Below are positions 1-7,383 of a stretch of DNA of 64,000 nucleotides, one piece after another (the stretch's first letter is position 1; the number at the start of each line of letters is the position of its first letter). The notes under the pieces are model-generated. The model saw only the letters and a program-made list of their open reading frames with translations. It did no database searches and was not told the DNA's origin. Both the position numbers and the translations under genes were made by a program. Origin of the DNA: Clostridia bacterium (GTDB lineage Bacteria > Bacillota > Clostridia > CAKSNL01 > HGM11501); the NCBI GenBank assembly GCA_017411325.1, contig JAFQQJ010000039.1, positions 62,001-126,000 of the forward strand. The letters run 5' to 3'.

Positions 1-1
1 G

Positions 2-535
2 CTATTGACCTGTCACGGACCTTACCGCGATTTGACAAGGGAAGAAATATCATGGGAAGTGAATATGAGCCTTGCCTACGGAATGAAGAGGATTTCCTAC
101 TTTACCTACTGGCTGGTGCCTTATGATGATTTCTGGCGGTGGGACAACGCCTTCTGCGACCTTGAGGGAAATAAGATGGGGCATTATTACGATGCGCAGG
201 TAATAAACAAAATTATAAAGCCCATAGGAGAAATCCTTTTTGATAAGGAGTCTCTGGCTGTATTTCATATAGGAACCGGTGAAAAGGGAGCGGAGGAATT
301 CAACTCCTTTGGCTCCATTGAAAAAATAGAAGGCAACGCTGCCGTTGCAGGCTTTTTCGAAGACGGATATATTTATCTTGTAAACTACGATTATAAAAAT
401 GAAAACAACCTTACAATCTATTCTGAAGAGGAGGTTTCTTTATACCGTGATGGCGAATTTATTCCTTCGGGAAAGACTCTTACCTTAAATATCAATCCGG
501 GCGAAGCGGTATTGATTAAAACAACAAAAAAGTAA
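2..535 (+). CDS. Glycosidase-like protein, 3' part only (5' end outside window)
   Basis: The reading frame is open from the first complete codon and stops at 533-535, so this is the C-terminal 177 residues of a longer protein. The visible part contains the end of a probable TIM barrel (EVNMSLAYGMKRISYFTYW, then a Trp/Asp-rich strand VPYDDFWRWDNAF) followed by a small beta-rich tail domain typical of clan-A-like glycosidases. The arrangement resembles the C-terminal third of the protein at 3254-4594 (YALMYGAKALQVYGATG, then a beta tail), so the two are probably distant relatives in one carbohydrate locus. The active-site half lies outside the window, so substrate cannot be guessed. No clear terminator follows it. 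Confidence 0.6.
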   Translation, partial: LLTCHGPYRDLTREEISWEVNMSLAYGMKRISYFTYWLVPYDDFWRWDNAFCDLEGNKMGHYYDAQVINKIIKPIGEILFDKESLAVFHIGTGEKGAEEFNSFGSIEKIEGNAAVAGFFEDGYIYLVNYDYKNENNLTIYSEEEVSLYRDGEFIPSGKTLTLNINPGEAVLIKTTKK

Positions 536-730
536 TAATAAGGGCTTGTTTTTTTGACAGCCTTTATCATATAATGAAAGCGACAAGTTGATTTCATCTG
601 AATTCGTGCGGTGAGGGAGATGTTCATCACTCTTGTGTCGTTGATGACGATTGGGATAAAAAATATAACGCGAATGACTATTTTAGTAAGTAGTATATTT
701 TAAAAATTTAACATTATATTGAGCTATTCC

Positions 731-763
731 AAAAATATCGGCATCCGGACTATACAGTCTTTA
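731..763 (+). repeat. Dispersed repeat A, copy 1
   Basis: Contains atcggcatccggactatac, shared with 3183-3220 and, with changes, 2433-2460. In the frame cat-ccg-gac it reads KYRHPDYTVF and continues without a stop through repeat B1 (NMDVSNVVG) to a TGA whose ATGTGA overlaps the GTG start of the next gene. It therefore looks like the 3' end of a lost gene rather than plain non-coding DNA. Confidence 0.75.
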
Positions 764-789
764 ATATGGATGTGTCGAATGTTGTCGGA
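764..789 (+). repeat. Dispersed repeat B (3' half), copy 1
   Basis: atatggatgtgtcgaat and following bases match the 3' half of repeat B at 1861-1888 and 2275-2296. It continues the frame of repeat A1, reading NMDVSNVVG. Confidence 0.65.
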
Positions 790-806
790 ATAAGAGAGGT
801 GATAAT

Positions 807-1556
807 GTGAACAAACTGTTTTTGATTAAAAGAAAAGGTTTTAATTATTATACTGATTATACAGAGTTGTACCTACATAGGTCTTTTGAAAACAAAGGAT
901 ATTATCTTGTAAAAGATGAAAGTAAATGCTTGTTTAATGTAATTGTGGATATTTCTGAAGAAAAATACATGACAGTTTTATCGCCTTATTTCGATACTCT
1001 TTCTGCAGATGATGCAAGAGAATTTTCAGAGATATTAGGTTCTAATTTCAAAAGTGAAGTAATTGATATGCCTTGTACAGAATACTATCAATTCAAAGGA
1101 ATACCATATAGGTTTATGTTTAGCGATACTTATAACGCATTTGAGGAAGATATTTATGTGTATGATGCAAGGCCTGAATTTGTTCAAGAATGTTTTTCAC
1201 AATGCAAAAGTGATCAGCCATACGCTGTAGAATATATAAATTATGGCGGTACATTTAGAGGTTTGGAAATATCTTTATCTTTTGATAATGCTGATGTTGT
1301 ACTTGAAGAACCAAGTTTAAACTATTATGTTGGGAAAGAAAAATTAACAAAAGAGCTTACATTTGAAAAGTCAGGGAATAAGTTTTATTGTAACGTTCCT
1401 GAATTTTATATGGACAAGGGTATCAATAAATATAGTGCAGTTTTAAGAGGAAAGAAAAGAGAAGATGAAAAGTCTAAGAATGGATTTTGTATTAGATTTA
1501 TTCCGCGAAGTAGTGACGAATTTTTAAATGTCGAAATGATGGTTAAACCATTATGA
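807..1556 (+). CDS. Hypothetical protein, AT-rich
   Basis: 249 codons from a GTG start chosen because agaggtga lies 7-10 bases upstream and because the stop of the preceding remnant frame (ATGTGA) overlaps it. I recognise no family. The protein is soluble-looking, rich in Tyr, Phe and Glu, without signal peptide or membrane segment; there is no obvious catalytic motif. Visibly more AT-rich than the glycosidase genes on either side, and flanked by repeats A1/B1 upstream and repeat B2 plus a hairpin array downstream, which points to recent acquisition. An immunity or accessory-cassette role is possible but not shown. Confidence 0.65.
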   Translation: MNKLFLIKRKGFNYYTDYTELYLHRSFENKGYYLVKDESKCLFNVIVDISEEKYMTVLSPYFDTLSADDAREFSEILGSNFKSEVIDMPCTEYYQFKGIPYRFMFSDTYNAFEEDIYVYDARPEFVQECFSQCKSDQPYAVEYINYGGTFRGLEISLSFDNADVVLEEPSLNYYVGKEKLTKELTFEKSGNKFYCNVPEFYMDKGINKYSAVLRGKKREDEKSKNGFCIRFIPRSSDEFLNVEMMVKPL

Positions 1557-1594
1557 TTTTTATTCTTAACTTGATATGACCTTCTTTTAGAAAT

Positions 1595-1623
1595 TGGCTG
1601 CATCCAAACCTTATGCCTCGCAA
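1595..1623 (+). repeat. Dispersed repeat B (5' half), copy 2
   Basis: gcatccaaaccttatgcctc matches 1838-1857 with one change and 2250-2269 with a few. This copy stops at cgcaa, where the hairpin array begins; a full-length copy resumes at the other end of the array, so the array looks inserted into, or flanked by a duplication of, repeat B. Confidence 0.7.
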
Positions 1624-1830
1624 TTGCGTTGCATAAGCAACGCAGCGATATAAATTCCTGACGGAATTTGCGATATATCCTTGCGGATGCGATATACCTA
1701 AAGGTGCGATATGTCCCTTTGGGACGAGAAAAGGGAATTTATATTATATCGCAACGGAGCAAAGCGGAGTTATATCGCATTTGAACGGAGTGAAAATATA
1801 TCGCACGAACAGAGTGAGTATATCTCTAAA
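1624..1830. repeat. Composite array of short hairpins spaced by GCGATAT / ATATCGC
   Basis: A 200-base non-coding array of small stem-loops. Four forward spacers gcgatat (1645, 1670, 1689, 1706) separate small palindromes such as gcgttgcataagcaacgc (1626-1643), aattcctgacggaatt, atccttgcggat, acctaaaggt and gtccctttgggac. After 1745 the spacer orientation inverts: atatcgc occurs at 1746, 1772 and 1798 between segments with cggag/agtg. From memory, similar GCGATAT-linked hairpin strings occur scattered in gut Clostridia, where they sit beside accessory genes. Function unknown; mobile or recombination-derived origin likely. Confidence 0.75.
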
Positions 1831-1833
1831 ATA

Positions 1834-1888
1834 AGTTGCATCTAAACCTTATGCCTCGCAATATGGATATGTCGAACTTTGTCGAAAG
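1834..1888 (+). repeat. Dispersed repeat B, full-length copy 3
   Basis: gttgcatctaaaccttatgc through gtcgaactttgtcg. It ends 14 bases before the GTG start of the next gene, as other copies sit just before genes. The frame aat-atg-gat-atg reads NMDMSNFVE and reaches TGA at the start of the next gene, paralleling copy B1. Confidence 0.7.
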
Positions 1889-1901
1889 GGGATGGATATG
1901 A

Positions 1902-2207
1902 GTGAAGAAAATAAGTTTGTTTTCAAGAATTATTTTCATACTTCAAGCATTTGTGATGTTATATCCTATTGTATGGATTCCTGCAAGAATATTAAAGATT
2001 GAGGTGGATATTCTTTTACCGATTGTTATGTATGGAATATATCTTGCAATTCCGGTTGCAGTAATAGGGGTATTGTTGTGTTTAGTGTTACTAGTCAAAC
2101 AAAGAAATGACAAGAAAGAAGTATTTAAAAATATAGGGTTTGCATTTTTACATATTGTTTCAGGAATGTGGAACTTTGTTTTCTATAATAGTTTGTGGCA
2201 CATATAA
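1902..2207 (+). CDS. Small predicted membrane protein, unknown function
   Basis: 101 codons from GTG at 1902, preceded by aaagggg at 1885-1891. An ATG four bases upstream (1898) is in another frame that closes after 34 codons, so the GTG is preferred, though the start is uncertain. The protein has a basic N-terminus (MKKISLFSR) and three hydrophobic segments (about residues 8-28, 38-66 and 78-98). No family recognised. AT-rich, between full-length repeat B copies at 1834 and 2244; likely part of the same acquired pocket as its neighbours. Confidence 0.55.
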   Translation: MKKISLFSRIIFILQAFVMLYPIVWIPARILKIEVDILLPIVMYGIYLAIPVAVIGVLLCLVLLVKQRNDKKEVFKNIGFAFLHIVSGMWNFVFYNSLWHI

Positions 2208-2243
2208 TTTTTAGTTATAACATGACATGAACTTGACACCAAA

Positions 2244-2296
2244 AGGTTTGCATCTAAACCTTATGTGTCGCAATACGGATATGTCGAATTTTGGCG
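2244..2296 (+). repeat. Dispersed repeat B, full-length copy 4
   Basis: tttgcatctaaaccttatg then cgcaatacggatatgtcgaa; near-identical to copy 3. Its right end abuts the MITE-like element at 2304. Confidence 0.7.
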
Positions 2297-2303
2297 ATAT
2301 AAA

Positions 2304-2425
2304 AAAGCCTTCCCCTTGAGGGGAAGGTGGGTTGCGAAGCAAACTCGGAGGGGTTGTAAATTAAAGGTAACAACAATCCCTCAATCAGCTACGTTAGGCA
2401 AGGGGACTATGGCAAGGGAGGCTTT
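2304..2425. mobile_element. MITE-like element (about 120 bp)
   Basis: Starts aaagccttcccc and ends gggaggcttt, imperfect terminal inverted repeats. The left end folds into a perfect stem (ccttcccc/ggggaagg, 2308-2327), and an internal pair gaggggttgt/acaatccctc gives a second stem. From memory, this sequence type (ccttccccttgaggggaagg followed by tgcgaagca) recurs in many gut Clostridia genomes as a small non-autonomous element. No transposase is present. It lies between repeat B4 and repeat A2 and has left an artificial long open frame through it. Confidence 0.7.
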
Positions 2426-2432
2426 GTTAAAT

Positions 2433-2460
2433 GGCATCCGGATGATACAGTCTTTATATA
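2433..2460 (+). repeat. Dispersed repeat A, copy 2 (degenerate, truncated by MITE)
   Basis: ggcatccggatgatacagtc, three bases different from copies 1 and 3 across the shared core. Reads WHPDDTVFI then TAA, matching the HPDYTVFI-stop of copy 3. The upstream part of the repeat is missing where the MITE ends. Confidence 0.65.
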
Positions 2461-2504
2461 AAAGAAGATATTATATAATTATCGAAATAAAAAGGAGTGT
2501 AAAA

Positions 2505-3095
2505 ATGAAGAGTTTTCTTGTAACACATTGGGATGAAATATTATCAGTGTTGGCAATTTTGGTAGTGTTGGTGCCAATTGTTTTTAATGCTTTTTTAAAT
2601 TTGATTTGTAAGTTGCATGTTGTGTTTTTAGACAAACATATAGTATATAATGTTACGGGCAGTATTGTTGAAGGTATTAATCGGATTGATGTGACAGGGT
2701 GTGTTCTTATTTTGGCATTAAATATATTCATATATCAAAAGTCTTTTTTTCCATATAGGATTTCTTGTAAATTAAAAATGAAAAATGGCGGGAAAATCTG
2801 TGCTTCAATGTATGAGGGAGATATAGGATATAGTGATACCAGTGCACCTCCTAAATACCACCAGTTTATCTTTGAAGAAAAATATAATATGAATACCAAT
2901 AGAGTTATCGAAACTAATAAAGACAACATTCGAATAATTCCGTTTTTCTTGACAGATGTAAACCTACATAATTTTGAGAATGTGGAAAAGATAATTATTA
3001 AACTTAAGGGAAGAGTAATAACTAAGCGTATTGTATTAAAAACAAACTTGTGTGTTAATAACCGTTTTCTTCCAAAATTCGATAAGATAATTTGA
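2505..3095 (+). CDS. Predicted membrane protein, unknown function
   Basis: 196 codons. The frame is open from 2265, but the first 80 codons cross repeat B4, the MITE and repeat A2; the ATG at 2505 has a good ribosome site (aaaaggagtg, 2490-2499) and is the credible start. Two N-terminal hydrophobic segments (about residues 11-34 and 62-80) separated by a short loop, followed by a soluble domain of about 115 residues (lysine- and asparagine-rich, beta-like). I recognise no family; the layout (two membrane spans plus a cytoplasmic or extracellular domain) is common in small accessory and defence-adjacent proteins, but no such role is shown. AT-rich like its neighbours. Confidence 0.6.
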   Translation: MKSFLVTHWDEILSVLAILVVLVPIVFNAFLNLICKLHVVFLDKHIVYNVTGSIVEGINRIDVTGCVLILALNIFIYQKSFFPYRISCKLKMKNGGKICASMYEGDIGYSDTSAPPKYHQFIFEEKYNMNTNRVIETNKDNIRIIPFFLTDVNLHNFENVEKIIIKLKGRVITKRIVLKTNLCVNNRFLPKFDKII

Positions 3096-3154
3096 CTAAA
3101 TATATTTTAAATACTATCTTAAAATGAACTACCTCAAAAATTTGTGGCATAGCC

Positions 3155-3183
3155 AATTCATGACAACGAAGTTGTCAATTCAT
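3155..3183. repeat. Hairpin bracketed by aattcat direct repeats
   Basis: tgacaac-gaa-gttgtca (3161-3177) forms a 7-bp stem and is bracketed by aattcat at 3155 and 3177. It lies immediately before repeat A3 and is similar in style to the palindromes of the array at 1624-1830. Confidence 0.55.
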
Positions 3184-3220
3184 CAAAAATATCGGCATCC
3201 GGACTATACAGTCTTTATAT
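3183..3220 (+). repeat. Dispersed repeat A, copy 3
   Basis: aaaaatatcggcatccggac then tatacagtctttatat, identical to copy 1 over about 33 bases. Reads QKYRHPDYTVFI then TAA. It marks the right border of the AT-rich pocket, 34 bases before the glycosidase-like gene. Confidence 0.75.
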
Positions 3221-3253
3221 AATAAATTTAATAAATAAAAAGGGGGAACTGTT

Positions 3254-4594
3254 ATGACCAAAAAACTTACCTATGCACCTTTGGGCAATCCTTTAAGAGA
3301 CTACCGGCAGGATAAATTTATCATTTCCACATTTAAGGTTGCGGGAAAAAGCAACGACGATATAAGCTATGAAGCAACAGAGCGAATAATCAAAAACTTA
3401 AAGGAAGCACACCTCAATCAGATTGAGCTTGGATGGACGCATCCTGATACAATTCCCAAGGCAATAAAGGTCTGCAACGAAGAGGGGCTTGACTTAATTG
3501 TGCAGAACTTAGACCTTTTCGGAGGCTTTCAGTGTAAGCCCCGCCTTAAAACCACGGAAGAGGATGTTATAAATGTTATAAAGCTTTACGGGGATTCACC
3601 TTGTGTAAAGGGTTATTACATATGGGATGAGCCCTGGGAGGATGAGGATATTGCAGCGGCCGCCGAGCAGACGGACTGGTTTTTCAAGCATGCTCCGGGA
3701 AAGCTTAATCTTGCAATTTACAATCCCTGGTACAATCCGAAATATAACTGGAAGAATAATTTATATCCTTACTATGTGAAAAAATTCCTTGATGAAGTTA
3801 AGCCTCCCGTTGTATGCTTTGACCACTATCCCTACGGCGCGCCGCCCGTAAACGCAAACACGGAGGAGCAGCTTGACAATTCTCTTTTGTGGAAGGATTT
3901 GGGCGTTGCAAGGGAAGAGTCACTTAAGAGAAATACACCCTTCTGGTTTTACTGGTCTGCAATAAGAACGCATAAAAACTATCCCCAGCTCCTTGAAAAG
4001 GGGCAGATTCGCCTTCAGATTTTCTATGCCCTTATGTACGGCGCAAAGGCGCTTCAGGTATACGGTGCTACGGGCTGCGGCTGCGGGCCCGACGGATATG
4101 ATGAACCCCGTAAAATGCTTTCCTTTGAGGGAGAAAAGGAATATTTCTACGATACAATAAAAGAGGCCTTAGGAGAAGCGGAACAGCTCGGCAAAACCTT
4201 TATGGCATTAACCAGCGAGCATATATACCACAGTGACGAAGTGCTTAAAGAAGACGAATATTTCAACACACACTTCAGGGAGGCTATCGGAGCATCCGAT
4301 ATTTTTGATATGACACATCTTCCCAAAAGATGCTCTGTGGGTACATTCAGAGATGACTACGGAAATAAGTATATCTACATTCTTAACCGTGACTATAATG
4401 TGGGAAACACCTTCTGCATAAAGCTTAAAGAGAAGATGAGGGTATACGAGGTTTCAGAAAAAGACGGCCTTCAGCATCTTATAAACGAAGGTACAGATAC
4501 TATCGGATTCAGCATCAATGCATCAAGCGGAATACTGCTTCGTCTTGACAGCATAGAAAATCCCATTGAGGATATAATTTATGTTTGTGACTAA
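3254..4594 (+). CDS. TIM-barrel glycoside hydrolase-like protein
   Basis: 446 residues, no signal peptide, so probably cytoplasmic. Start ATG at 3254 with agggggaac before it. The motif YYIWDEPWED (Glu126) looks like the acid/base end of a beta strand in a clan-A-like glycosidase, and the chain shows barrel strands NQIELGW, LIVQN, LNLAIYNP, VVCFDHYP, PFWFYWSA and KALQVYGATG in order, then a C-terminal beta domain of about 100 residues. Cys-rich loop GATGCGCGPDG near residue 278 is distinctive. Family number cannot be set from sequence alone; beta-galactosidase-like or related is likely. Next to secreted glycan-binding and hydrolase genes; it may act on oligosaccharides after import. Confidence 0.6.
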   Translation: MTKKLTYAPLGNPLRDYRQDKFIISTFKVAGKSNDDISYEATERIIKNLKEAHLNQIELGWTHPDTIPKAIKVCNEEGLDLIVQNLDLFGGFQCKPRLKTTEEDVINVIKLYGDSPCVKGYYIWDEPWEDEDIAAAAEQTDWFFKHAPGKLNLAIYNPWYNPKYNWKNNLYPYYVKKFLDEVKPPVVCFDHYPYGAPPVNANTEEQLDNSLLWKDLGVAREESLKRNTPFWFYWSAIRTHKNYPQLLEKGQIRLQIFYALMYGAKALQVYGATGCGCGPDGYDEPRKMLSFEGEKEYFYDTIKEALGEAEQLGKTFMALTSEHIYHSDEVLKEDEYFNTHFREAIGASDIFDMTHLPKRCSVGTFRDDYGNKYIYILNRDYNVGNTFCIKLKEKMRVYEVSEKDGLQHLINEGTDTIGFSINASSGILLRLDSIENPIEDIIYVCD

Positions 4595-4606
4595 AAGTAC
4601 CTGAAA

Positions 4607-4640
4607 AATGTCCTTTCGTCCTTGAAAAGGACATTTTTTT
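4607..4640 (+). terminator. Rho-independent terminator
   Basis: Stem aatgtccttt / aaaggacatt followed by a T-tract (4634-4640), 12 bases after the stop of the preceding gene. Confidence 0.85.
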
Positions 4641-4650
4641 GTGGTAAAAT
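4622..4650 (+). promoter_or_regulatory. Possible sigma-A promoter overlapping the terminator
   Basis: TTGAAA (4622-4627), 17-base spacer, TAAAAT (4645-4650), 34 bases before the next start. The -35 box lies in the terminator loop and right arm, so the spacing match could be chance. Confidence 0.5.
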
Positions 4651-4683
4651 AATAACAGACATTAAAAAAGGAGGAATAAAAAT

Positions 4684-7368
4684 ATGAAAAAATTTGTTTG
4701 CATCCTGCTTACATTAATTCTGACTTTGCAGATGGTCGGAATAATGGCTGCAGGAGAGACTGTGCTTAAGGTTGAGGCTATAAGTGCAGAGCTGAGTGAA
4801 AAGGAGGTAATCTCCGGAAGCGGATCGTGGATGCCAGCAGGAGGCTACATCTGCTTTAAGAATGTGGATTTGACAGGCGTTAAGTCACTTCATATGAACG
4901 CATTCTGGGGCGGCGGCAGAAACGGCGATGCATTTATGGTTCGTGCCGACAATCCCAAAACAGGAGAAGTGCTTGGCGTTATTACAGTGGGCGATGATAA
5001 AAAGACCACCTTCTCAGCTCCCGTTGATAAGGAAATATCGGGTGCTCACGATCTTTACATATATTCATGCTATGGTCTTGACGAATATGAAAACTACAAG
5101 GTTTATATAAAGAGCCTTACACTTTCTAAGGAAGAGTATAAAAGAGCGGAAACAAGATTTGTTTCCGACGACAAAATAGTTGACAATTTCTCCGATACCT
5201 GGGTTGCAACAGATGCTCTCGGAAGAGCTGTGGCAGGCTATGAAGAGGCGGGAGAAGTTAAAGAAGGCGAAAGAGAAATCGGTATGCTTTACTGGACATG
5301 GCATACTGCTTATGATATAGCGGATGCCTTTATTATTGAAAATGTGATAAAGGCACATCCCGAGGCAAAGGATGACTATTACAATAAGGCATGGGCGCTG
5401 GGAAACAGAGCGAGCGTGCTTTACTGGGATGAACCGATTTTCGGTTTTTACGGAAGCGCGGATTACTGGGTATACCGCCGTCAGGCAGAAATGCTTGCAA
5501 ACGCCGGAGTTGACGCACTCTTCTTCGACTGGTCAAATGCGGACTATATTTTCTTAAAGCAGACGAAGGTTATGGCGGATGCTTTCCGTGATGCCAAGGA
5601 AGCTGGCGTTGATATTCCCAGAATTTCCGGATATACCTCAAACTACTGGGATTGGGCAATAAAGCAGGCAAAGGCATATTATCTTAACTTCTTTGTTGAA
5701 GATGACTATTCCGACATCTGGTATTATCGTGACGGAAAGCCGTTAATCTTCGGTGAAATAGAAAACGCCATAGATTCTGCAACCTGCTCAACAGAAGATA
5801 AGTATCTTATGGCTAAGGTAAAGGAACACTTCTCTAACCGTGACCATGCCAACGAGTGGGAATGGCTTGAGGACTATCCCCAGAAGGCAAGAGGAGAAAG
5901 AGACGGAAGAGTGGAATTTATCACAGCCGGTATTGCGAGAAACCACTCCTATGTCGGAAGCGGCACCTGGTGCTTCTCTGATCCTTATGCAAAGGGCAGA
6001 GGCTACACCGAGGGGTTTGGTGAAGATTACCGTCCCATCGCCAAAAATGAGGGCTATTTCTTCAAGGAGCAGATTTCCCGTGCTCTTTCAATGGATCCTA
6101 CATTCATTATGATTGACGGATGGAACGAATTTAAGACAAACCGTCAGAATAACTATGAAGGCAAATGGGCAAACGGCTTTGTTGATCTTTATGACTCTGA
6201 AAACAGCCGTGACATTGAACCCGTAAAGGGCGTGCTTCGGGACGATTATTATAACTTGCTTTGTGACTTTGTAAGAAAGTATAAGGGCGTAAGAAAGGTT
6301 GATACAGCATCCGCTGAAATTACAATCGACATAAACGGCGATGCATCGGCATGGGCATCTGTTTCACCCGAATACAGAAACGACAAGATTGACTATAAGA
6401 GAAATTCTCTTGATCAGCACGGAAATGACTATACCAACACAGTTGAAAACAGCATAATAAAGTCAAAGGTTGCACGCGATGCGGCTAATTACTATTTCTA
6501 TGCCGAAACATTGGAGGATATAAAGATAAACGAAGGCAAGAGCTTCCATCTTTATATTAATACAGACAGAAACCGTGCAACAGGCTGGGAAGGATATGAC
6601 TATGCCCTTAACTTAAATGCTATGGGAGCAGTTTCAGCCAATGCAGGCGGATACAACTGGAACGAAGTTGGCAAGGCAACCTACACAGTAAAGGGTAACA
6701 TCCTTCAGATTGCACTTCCCAAGAGTCTGATAGGCGGAGATTACGCACAGTTTGAATTCAAGTGGGCAGATGCAGCGGAGGAAAACGGCGACATCTTAAG
6801 ATTTTACGAGCACGGCGTTGTTGCTCCCGCAGGTCGCTTTAACTACCTTTACACAACATTTGACTTAAAGACAATGACAGCTTCAGAGAGAGCGGCACTT
6901 TCCGGCACAACCGTCATAAAGGCAGGTTCTGCCAAAATGGCGGTATCGGGTGCTGTAATGAACGTTTATGAGCCCGATACAAGAATTTGCGCAAAGGATG
7001 TTAACGGCACAATTTATCTTCCTATGACCGCAGTTGAGGAAATTTTAGGCTACGGCGTATCCAAGGTTTATATGGATGCGGAAGAAAAAATGGTACTTCT
7101 TAAAAACCACGGTCTTGAAAATGAAACAATCGTAAACGATATGCTCGTTTATGCAAGAGTGGGAGAAAATTTTGCTCACGTAAACGGAAAGTATACAAAT
7201 CTTTCAAATACAATAATTGATGATAACGGATATATATTAATTCCCGTAAGCTTACTTACAGAATGCTTCGGCTTTAAGACAGTAACACTTTCAAACGGAG
7301 CTGTTGCTTTGTCAAGAGCGGATATAAATACAGCGGTTGCAGAAGCTGCGGCAACTTACTTAAACTAA
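4684..7368 (+). CDS. Secreted GH99/GH71-like protein with CBM6-like, CBM9-like and stalk domains
   Basis: 894 residues. Signal peptide 1-22; a CBM6-like beta sandwich about 25-150 (ISGAHDLYIYSCYG); a TIM-barrel domain about 190-540 with MLYWTW, YWDEPIFGFYG, ADYWVYRRQAEML, GVDALFFDWSN and FIMIDGWNEF, a pattern I associate with GH99/GH71-like proteins; a CBM9-like domain about 548-740 (LYINTDRNRATGWEGYDYA); and a C-terminal copper-amine-oxidase-like stalk region from about 755. Start ATG at 4684 behind aaaggaggaa. The gene is 15 bases from the discoidin protein downstream and both are repeated as a pair at 10534-15643. Substrate unknown; it probably attacks an extracellular polysaccharide. Confidence 0.7.
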   Translation: MKKFVCILLTLILTLQMVGIMAAGETVLKVEAISAELSEKEVISGSGSWMPAGGYICFKNVDLTGVKSLHMNAFWGGGRNGDAFMVRADNPKTGEVLGVITVGDDKKTTFSAPVDKEISGAHDLYIYSCYGLDEYENYKVYIKSLTLSKEEYKRAETRFVSDDKIVDNFSDTWVATDALGRAVAGYEEAGEVKEGEREIGMLYWTWHTAYDIADAFIIENVIKAHPEAKDDYYNKAWALGNRASVLYWDEPIFGFYGSADYWVYRRQAEMLANAGVDALFFDWSNADYIFLKQTKVMADAFRDAKEAGVDIPRISGYTSNYWDWAIKQAKAYYLNFFVEDDYSDIWYYRDGKPLIFGEIENAIDSATCSTEDKYLMAKVKEHFSNRDHANEWEWLEDYPQKARGERDGRVEFITAGIARNHSYVGSGTWCFSDPYAKGRGYTEGFGEDYRPIAKNEGYFFKEQISRALSMDPTFIMIDGWNEFKTNRQNNYEGKWANGFVDLYDSENSRDIEPVKGVLRDDYYNLLCDFVRKYKGVRKVDTASAEITIDINGDASAWASVSPEYRNDKIDYKRNSLDQHGNDYTNTVENSIIKSKVARDAANYYFYAETLEDIKINEGKSFHLYINTDRNRATGWEGYDYALNLNAMGAVSANAGGYNWNEVGKATYTVKGNILQIALPKSLIGGDYAQFEFKWADAAEENGDILRFYEHGVVAPAGRFNYLYTTFDLKTMTASERAALSGTTVIKAGSAKMAVSGAVMNVYEPDTRICAKDVNGTIYLPMTAVEEILGYGVSKVYMDAEEKMVLLKNHGLENETIVNDMLVYARVGENFAHVNGKYTNLSNTIIDDNGYILIPVSLLTECFGFKTVTLSNGAVALSRADINTAVAEAAATYLN

Positions 7369-7383
7369 AGGAGGGGACTTGAA

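Larger units (their letters stand above)
536..806. other. Intergenic stretch with gene debris and repeats
   Basis: About 270 bases without a convincing complete gene. A weak stem (aagggct/agccttt, about 542-570) has no T-tract, so I do not call it a terminator. The frame 592-687 is open and gives a protein-like, Asp-rich stretch (VVDDDWDKKYNANDYFSK) ending at TAG, which may be a broken gene end. Repeat copies A1 and B1 lie at 731-789 directly before the next gene. Confidence 0.4.

Noticed and set aside
541..575. Terminator for the first partial gene
   Set aside because: The stem contains a G-T pair and no T-tract follows it.
554..576. Promoter TTGACA near TATAAT upstream of repeat A1
   Set aside because: The boxes are only about 10 bases apart, far too close for sigma-A.
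592..687. Possible small gene or gene remnant ending NANDYFSK
   Set aside because: Only about 31 codons with no start or ribosome site, and an overlapping frame is also open; kept only as a note in the intergenic entry.
2265..2504. N-terminal extension of the membrane protein gene at 2505
   Set aside because: It crosses repeat B4, the MITE and repeat A2 and has no ribosome site; the start at 2505 has a strong one.
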